From Muricea muricata (lineage: Eukaryota; Cnidaria; Anthozoa; Malacalcyonacea; Plexauridae): a DNA stretch of 64,000 bases. This document shows positions 60,101 through 64,000 of this stretch, in pieces. The first letter of the stretch is position 1. Each line of letters opens with the position of its first letter. Both the position numbers and the translations under genes were made by a program. The notes under the pieces are model-generated. The model searched no databases and had not been told where the DNA came from. It saw only the letters and a list, made by a program, of their open reading frames with translations. The DNA lies in NCBI GenBank assembly GCA_963855995.1, contig OY979724.1:13019032-13083031 (forward strand). The letters run 5' to 3'.

Positions 60101-63100
60101 GCACTTCAGGTAGAAGCATCGATATACCTATAGCATGATATGCACTGTATGTTATGTATTGAAGTATTTTGTATGTTTCTTATGTCTGATCAGTGCACGC
60201 GTGTTTCATCTCTGTGACTGAGATGTTGGTGACGCAGTGGTTAGTACATGTATATTTCATCTCTGGGACTGAGATGTTGCTGACACAGTGGTTAGTACAT
60301 GTGTCTTTTAATCTCTGTGATTGAGATGTTGGTGACGCAGTGGCTTATTAGCTACATCATGTATACACATAAACGAGTATAGCTTACCTTTAAGCTGACA
60401 TCTCTTGTCGCTGGATTATTGTTCACGCTCAGCTCAGCATCTTTGCCGCTGACCAAATATGTCAGTGTTTTTGTTCCATTATTAAATCCCCAAGAACCAT
60501 GATCATCGGTTGGTGTCGGAATTTCGTCAGTGACATTCTGTATTATTCCTGTCGTTGTGAAGAAATCTGGTTCTTGTGTGAAAGTATGTTCGACTCTGTA
60601 GAAATACATATACGAGAAATGAGACTTGTTGTGAAGCTTTCGCAAGCCATACGAGCGCATCCTAATATCGATTTGACGACTACACTGTTGCAAGAATCCA
60701 ACTTGTCCGACTTGTTTCAACTTGCAGGGTTACTGCAATTTCTAAGCTTGGTAGAACAAGGATTTTCTCGCTTGTGCAAGGAAACAGACCAACGTAAGAA
60801 TGAACAACATCATGAAATACTTTAAAGAGAAGAACAGCTATTCACCCAAAATTTGTGTTGTCATTTCTTCCCTTGATTGTACCTACCTGATGTAGTCTGT
60901 GGGTTGAAAATCGTAGAAGGAACCAGAGTATGTAATGTTTGTTATTTGGGTGTGATTCTTAAAAGCCAATTTATAGTCCTGACCGACTATTACTGTTGTT
61001 GTCCATCCGTCTGGATGAGTTATAGCTTTGGCTTTCCACGGCACTGCGCTCGTTCCTGCTGAGTTTGTTAGTAAAGCATCCATAGGGTTAAGCGATGAAG
61101 GCAAAGCTCTGTTAAACGAGAATCTCTTAAAGGTAACCGTTGCATCACAAACGCTGCCACCAACGCTTCCAAAGCTATGTGCAGGTTGTTCTGTACAGGA
61201 GTTTGGTGGAAGATTTTCATTTGTCGGAACTAAGCTACCTCCAGGAATCCCTAGAAGAAAGGATTGAGTTTAGACATCAGTTTATCTCGCGTTCCACGGT
61301 GTCTGAACCCGTTACCATTGACATATAAAGGAGCTTGAGATTTATAACGCAGCAGCTCGATGATGCGTCGTCAAAATAAATAATTTTCTTCTAGAAAACG
61401 ACTATGAATAATTTGTAGTAAGAAAGAAGTACCTAAAAATACGGAAAAGTTTCAAGTACTTTCCTTTTTCTCAAAGAAAATTGTACATTATATGTACATA
61501 ATATATGATAGCTTCAATTTGATATACGGTTCAATATTTAAATCTGAATCAAGTCGGCTTCATCTCCTCTTCTTGAGTTATTGTTCTAGCTTTACTTAGG
61601 GCTCGATGTCTGTTACTTGGCTTCGTAGTTATCACCGTTCTCGTAGCACTAATAACGTTGGCATTTATCGGCTATAGGTTCATGTCACTCCAGAAAGCAT
61701 GTCCGACGTGAGTATTATTGCCTGACATGACATTATAACCATTTACCTGTCAATGATCCGTCTAAATCCTTAAAAACGACTTCGTGTTGCCACTTGAACT
61801 TTGTCCGCCTGGGCGAGTTGATGAAAGTCATTTTCTCCAGTCGAACTGTCCATCCGCCTTGGAAGATTTTGCAATGAGCGCAAGCCTCCATCGTTGTGCA
61901 CGTTTCGTAGTCAAAGTTCACCAAGGTTACATTGGATATTGTTAATCTCGAGGTCTTGGGCAACTTTAGTCCAATCTCAGTGCAGTTTCTGTTTGTAGAA
62001 ATACGGTGTGGTAACCCTTCCGACAGCAGACTATGACCAACAATGAGCGAATCTTTGATCATTGCACCACCCCACGGAGCATCGTCGCTATCAGCGTCGA
62101 TATATTCAATCCCAGCTAGATCGTTGTCCATCATGATAAAGTCAACAAACCTCACGGCGCCCATTTGTACACCTTCAGAAGAAGAAGAAGTATTTTATTT
62201 GGCACAATAACTCCCAATATGTAATAATTTGTTATTAACAATTAGATTACGAGGCCGAGATTTCTATGAAGTGATAGTTGACAAGGGTGAAGCGAGTAGT
62301 CGAATCATAAATCCAAATCCAACGTGACATATTTAACTGTGTCCGACAAAACCAACGTGACATACTCAAGAAAATTGAGCAATTTTAAGCAATTTTTTCA
62401 TAAAAGATCTCAACGAAAATGATTATTTCGCTACTCGCTATTTATTGAGAAATAGATGTCTATCAAATTACAGAGTATATAGTAATTAAATGTGCACAGT
62501 GGTCGAAGTAGTGCAAAGCTTTTTTTCTGAGACCATTGTCTCTTTTGAAACTGACCTTCAGATCCTCTCATGTTGTTGTAAGCCAACAAAGAATTGAACT
62601 CAGCCGGCTCTGCTATTTTAGAATCACAACTACCGTCTTTCTTGGGGTGATAAACTGGGAAGATCCATAAACCGTATCGTCCAAATGAATGTGCGGTGTT
62701 ATTCCTGAACTCTAACATGAACACATTTCGCGGACAGACGTCGGGAGTGAACGATGGGCCATCTGGGTGTTTGAACATTTGATACCAAAAGCCGAAGTGA
62801 CTGCCACCTTATTAACAAGAAACAAACTTTTAGATTTGGCTAAAGCAATGAGGAATATAATTTATAGTTTAGCGACAGAAGAGATTATCTCGAACGATTT
62901 GTAAGTGGTCAAAGACAGTAAACTATAGAAATTGGTTTTCTAAAAAACGAATAACAAATTACGATGTCTTTTCTTTTAAAAGTCTAATCAGAATTGGCAT
63001 TTACCCCTTAGACGGGGGGGGGGGGGGCTACATCTTTCCATCAAGCTTTCACCTCTGAGATCCTGGCTTCGGTCCTGGAGGTCAACACTCTCCCGAAAGT

Positions 63101-63860
63101 CGTGAGTTTTCTCTGAGTACTTGCGTTTCTCCCCACATGGAAAGCTGATAGAGTTAGTTAGGAGATGCGGTTCTACAGTGAAGACTACTTTCATTATCTA
63201 CACTTAACATATGACTAGTTCATGACCTGTGACTAGTCCTAGACTATACACATCGTTGAAGATGTGGCAACGCTAAATAATAATACATCAAAACTTTAAG
63301 TAAAAAGTTCCAATTACCTGCAGCTACATTATGACGGACAGTGTTGTTCGCGTTAGTCACCCAGTACGAGGCTGGAGTCACATCCACATTCAAAGTTGAA
63401 GTCGAAGAAGTCACGAAGATACCGAGATTGTATTGAATAACATTTCCAATTTCTATACCATCTTCCATAAAGAATGCGTTTCCTTTGGCGTTGTAGAACA
63501 CATTGCGCTCTACGAACAGATTATTGATTCCATGCATCGTCACAGCGCGATTAAACGAATGATGAATACTACATCCTTTTACATAAGAACCATCAACATC
63601 ACCACTAATGTGGAAATGTATGGGATATCTTCCAATTCTGAATGCCTGTCCTGCATGACGGATTTCGGCGTGGTTGAAGTGTGCTGTGACCATGCCTGAA
63701 CTCTTGACTGGAGCATGGATCATGATTTGCACCCCAAATCCATCGCTGTCTGGTTCTTCGCCAAAACGTCCCTGGAAGCATGTCTGCGTTTGGAATTGTC
63801 CTGGTTCGAAGGCCGCAGGACAAGCTTCGATAGTTCCTTTCCATTCATCATGTTCAGAAC
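29900..63860 (-). CDS. PKHD1L1: Fibrocystin-L (PKHD1L1)-like protein fused to cadherin repeats, 5' partial
   Basis: Exons: 63860-63318, 62807-62556, 62172-61747, 61250-60887, 60595-60388, 60127-59854, 59499-58818, 58209-57887, 57445-57014, 56444-56162, 55029-54875, 54668-54444, 53934-53695, 43862-43657, 42341-42056, 41456-41277, 40651-39736, 39028-38542, 38039-37484, 37030-33467, 33264-32753, 32242-31985, 31553-31082, 30171-29900. All phases agree; about 4037 residues; the start lies beyond the right edge. Order (residues counted from the first exon here): beta-helix repeats 1-400, G8 and second beta-helix block 600-1400, fibrocystin C-terminal region 1400-1700, Ig-like repeats 1700-2180, cadherin repeats 2180-3600, membrane-proximal domain to 3705, one TM helix, tail. 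Vertebrate PKHD1L1, a large hair-cell and leukocyte surface protein, ends soon after the first Ig-like unit as I recall it. Intron 15 has a GC donor; intron 13 holds a 9-kb repeat array. Single-gene status rests on splice phase and domain logic, not on RNA. Confidence 0.85.
30172..31081. other. Last intron of the fusion gene
   Basis: 910 bp, AT-rich, no element or exon recognised. Confidence 0.5.
31082..32242 (-). other. Transmembrane and cytoplasmic exons of the fusion gene
   Basis: Exon 32242-31985 encodes a 23-residue hydrophobic helix ([20 protein letters not shown]...), then [10 protein letters not shown], a basic stop-transfer, and a Pro/Ser-rich tail with PPSYKS, a possible PPxY-type adaptor motif (family-level knowledge only). 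Exon 31553-31082 continues a Ser/Thr/Asn/Tyr-rich, Arg-punctuated tail with several YxxP and SxxY motifs. The single helix puts everything upstream outside the cell. Confidence 0.85.
32753..33264 (-). other. Last cadherin strand and membrane-proximal domain
   Basis: The first about 50 residues complete the final cadherin repeat ([11 protein letters not shown]). The rest is a separate alpha/beta unit with [20 protein letters not shown] and [14 protein letters not shown] that resembles a SEA-type ferredoxin fold by pattern. No GSxxV cleavage site is seen. It ends about 5 residues before the TM helix. SEA assignment is tentative. Confidence 0.5.
33467..38039 (-). other. Cadherin-repeat region (about 13 EC repeats)
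   Basis: Exons 38039-37484 and 37030-33467; the latter is one uninterrupted 3564-nt exon. Linker motifs of the DxNDNxP type mark the domain ends: VNDSPP, VNEHHP, INDNSP, ENEFTP (three times), YNDNSP (twice), INDEEP, VNEFTP (twice), VDNVAP. Each repeat has the DxD/DRE calcium-ligand motifs ([13 protein letters not shown]). The repeats alternate between ENEFTP-type and NDNSP-type, so the evolutionary unit is a pair of domains. Confidence 0.92.
34950..36900 (-). repeat. 651-bp (two-cadherin) tandem duplication within one exon
   Basis: Landmarks recur 651 bp (217 codons) apart: for example ACACCATTAGGTGTAACCTC at 35371 and 36022, and TCATTTCCTTCCAAGTC at about 35058, 35709 and, diverged, 36358. 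Two copies are almost identical at DNA level and a third is older. This points to recent unequal exchange or gene conversion between domain pairs. Confidence 0.85.
39029..39735. other. Intron 17 of the fusion gene
   Basis: Holds the MITE at 39500-39664; otherwise nothing recognised. Confidence 0.5.
39500..39664. mobile_element. MITE with CAGTAGCGAAGCCA arms
   Basis: Inverted arms of about 50 bp share CAGTAGCGAAGCCA.CCC and ATTTGGTCATGC. A decayed relative lies in TMF1 intron 20 at 5674-5768, so this is a dispersed family. Confidence 0.8.
40652..41276. other. Intron 16 of the fusion gene
   Basis: 625 bp. No exon or clear element. The acceptor at 40653/40652 (TTTTAG) was chosen over the CAG about 27 bp upstream because only it keeps the frame (NES|VANVTAG). 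Confidence 0.55.
41660..42010 (-). repeat. Two fragments of a tRNA-derived SINE
   Basis: On the minus strand, about 41760-41660 has GGTTCAATTCCTACCGTGG (B-box-like) followed by GTCAGGCATATTTTCCTG, and about 42010-41935 has a diverged GGTTCGATGGGAATG and the same tail GTCAGGCATATTTTTAGCC. The shared tail downstream of a B box suggests two insertions of one SINE family, different from the array at 44291-53330. Confidence 0.5.
42361..42877. mobile_element. MITE with about 150-bp TIRs (CGTTAAAGGGTA ends)
   Basis: Left CGTTAAAGGGTATTGGCAAC and right (inverted) CGTTAAAGGGTAAAGCAACA. The arms include TTGCTCATTT.AAA and TCCGCCATCTTGGAT. The core (about 42540-42700) is unique. It lies in intron 14, next to exon 15 of the fusion gene. 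Confidence 0.8.
42878..43656. other. Rest of intron 14
   Basis: AT-rich; small ORFs without family signal; nothing else recognised. Confidence 0.5.
43905..44290 (-). repeat. Three tRNA-like units in minus orientation
   Basis: Reading the minus strand, A-box-like TGGTCTAGTGGTAAAGG and B-box-like GGTTCAAGTCTCG occur about 43 bases apart in the outermost unit (about 43990-43915). Two more diverged units lie at about 44140-44070 and 44290-44220, separated by the same spacer (TTAAAGTCAATAATTTAT) as in the main array. Stems of a tRNA cloverleaf are only partly possible (T stem with mismatches, acceptor poor), so these look like tRNA-derived relics, not functional tRNA genes. Confidence 0.7.
44291..53330 (+). 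repeat. 9-kb tandem array of about 60 tRNA-like units
   Basis: Units of 148-153 bp follow head to tail through nearly all of intron 13 of the fusion gene. Each has GAACGAGTGGCCTAGTGGTA (A-box-like), a variable middle, GGGTTCAAATCTCGCTGAAG (B-box-like), an A/T linker (AAAATTTTGGCTTAAAATA) and TTAAGATTGATTAAAGTCAA. Variants alternate (with or without about 4 bases in the middle). Some units lack the B box (near 46110 and 47755). Higher-order copies exist, with offsets of 1204 and 1645 bp. No cloverleaf with a sound acceptor stem was found by eye. The array is antisense to the host gene. Confidence 0.9.
53331..53694. other. Intron 13 between array and exon 13
   Basis: Unique AT-rich sequence after the last array unit, which breaks off at about 53330. 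No element recognised. Confidence 0.5.
54038..54432. repeat. About 156-bp tandem repeat, 2.5 copies
   Basis: AAGTGGCGATCAA recurs at about 54055, 54210 and 54367; units also share AGTGACCAGA.TCATT and GTTTAAATAGAGATC. The last partial copy runs into the donor of exon 12 (54444/54443), whose flank CATCTTCAACTCACCAAAG resembles the repeat text ATCTTCAACTTACAAGG, so the repeat was seeded at the splice site. Confidence 0.75.
55030..56161. other. Intron 10 of the fusion gene
   Basis: Contains a G-run/C-run bounded element at about 55851-56060 and a direct repeat around 55530-55630 (ATCCTACTCATGTTTTAAAT twice). Otherwise nothing recognised. Confidence 0.5.
55851..56060. mobile_element. Inverted-repeat element with G-run / C-run ends
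   Basis: Starts GTAGGGGGGGGG...GGGTGGGCTATAAAAATTT and ends, inverted, TATAGGGGGGGGGGCTATGG, with internal ACCCCT words repeated (GACCCACCCCTGA-like). Arms are imperfect; a decayed MITE is the likeliest reading. Confidence 0.45.
56445..58817. other. Introns 7-9 of the fusion gene
   Basis: Gaps 56445-57013, 57446-57886 and 58210-58817 hold no exon. The last has a GTGATGTGATGTG short tandem repeat at about 58258-58366 and a duplicated TATAAATC.GCCAT.TT word at about 58436 and 58511. Confidence 0.5.
60185..60350. repeat. About 56-bp tandem repeat, three copies
   Basis: ATCTCTG.GACTGAGATGTTG followed by GACGCAGTGGTTAGTACATG occurs three times at about 56-bp spacing in intron 5 of the fusion gene, the last copy diverged. 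Confidence 0.85.
60887..63860 (-). other. First beta-helix block of fibrocystin-L part (exons 1-4 in window)
   Basis: Exons 63860-60887. They carry beta-helix repeat stretches typical of fibrocystin-L between its two G8 domains: [40 protein letters not shown] and [13 protein letters not shown], with [20 protein letters not shown]. Cysteines are paired by spacing ([19 protein letters not shown]). TIG repeats and the first G8 domain would lie beyond the right edge. Confidence 0.85.
61251..63317. other. Introns 1-3 of the fusion gene (61251-61746, 62173-62555, 62808-63317)
   Basis: AT-rich introns without exon signal. A 14-base G run lies at about 63014-63027. No element with clear inverted ends was seen. 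Confidence 0.5.
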
Positions 63861-64000
63861 CTGTTGTAGAAATAAGTTATAAAAAAGAGTTTTCTTTAAA
63901 TGTTATTTGTGGCCTTACTCTGAGACAAACTTTGAAGAAACTCTTTTTGAAATACACAGAACAGTGCTATAGAGCTGTGCGATAACCTGAAATTAAGCTC
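63861..64000. other. Intron sequence at the right edge
   Basis: 140 bp upstream (transcript sense) of the first visible exon. A possible acceptor (TTTCAG) near 63987 is followed by stops in two frames and has no donor, so no exon is called. Confidence 0.4.

Larger units (their letters stand above)
53695..60127 (-). other. G8 domain and second beta-helix block of fibrocystin-L part
   Basis: Eight exons, 60127-53695. A proline-rich hinge ([11 protein letters not shown]) opens into a G8 domain (WSIAADW..., [47 protein letters not shown]). Then come parallel-beta-helix-type repeats ([55 protein letters not shown]) and the hallmark [20 protein letters not shown]. Residues match vertebrate PKHD1L1 closely over the last exon. 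G8 domains are known from fibrocystins and the CEMIP hyaluronidase family; no enzyme activity is claimed here. Confidence 0.88.

Overview
The window is nuclear DNA of an intron-rich animal. All genes are split by canonical introns, AT content is high, and the introns are full of short inverted-repeat elements. The proteins are complete metazoan orthologues (ATP5PD, TMF1, FOXRED2, a fibrocystin-L). My best guess is a cnidarian, probably an anthozoan (coral or sea anemone); this is inference from gene content and intron style, not from a diagnostic marker. Exon models were built by hand from translation, splice signals and phase. Every exon junction quoted keeps the reading frame.

Layout. (1) 1-945, minus: 5' part of a glucokinase-regulatory-protein/MurQ-family gene (two exons, continuing off the left edge). 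It is divergent from (2) 1188-2373, plus: ATP synthase subunit d, 6 exons, 157 aa. (3) 2961-14952, minus: complete TMF1, a Golgi coiled-coil protein with 23 exons and 1097 aa. It is divergent from (4) 15668-26972, plus: complete FOXRED2, an ER-lumen flavoprotein with 21 exons and 618 aa, with a poly(A) signal at 28015. (5) 29900-63860, minus: a giant gene, 5' incomplete, with 24 exons here and about 4037 residues. It begins as a fibrocystin-L (PKHD1L1) orthologue: parallel beta-helix repeats, a G8 domain, more beta-helix repeats, then the conserved C-terminal region. Where I recall vertebrate PKHD1L1 ending, this gene continues into extra Ig-like repeats, about 13 cadherin repeats, a membrane-proximal domain, one transmembrane helix and a cytoplasmic tail.

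Most striking signals. The PKHD1L1-cadherin fusion; a 9-kb tandem array of about 60 tRNA-like units (about 150 bp each, with Pol III A-box and B-box look-alikes and higher-order duplications) inside one intron of that gene; three GC-AG introns, one in each of the three large genes, each forced by reading frame; and a dense load of MITEs and foldback elements, several with TA target-site duplications.

The genes do not form a pathway. TMF1 (Golgi), FOXRED2 (ER-associated degradation) and ATP5PD (mitochondrion) are housekeeping neighbours. Two divergent pairs (GCKR-like/ATP5PD, 242 bp apart; TMF1/FOXRED2, 715 bp apart) may share promoters.
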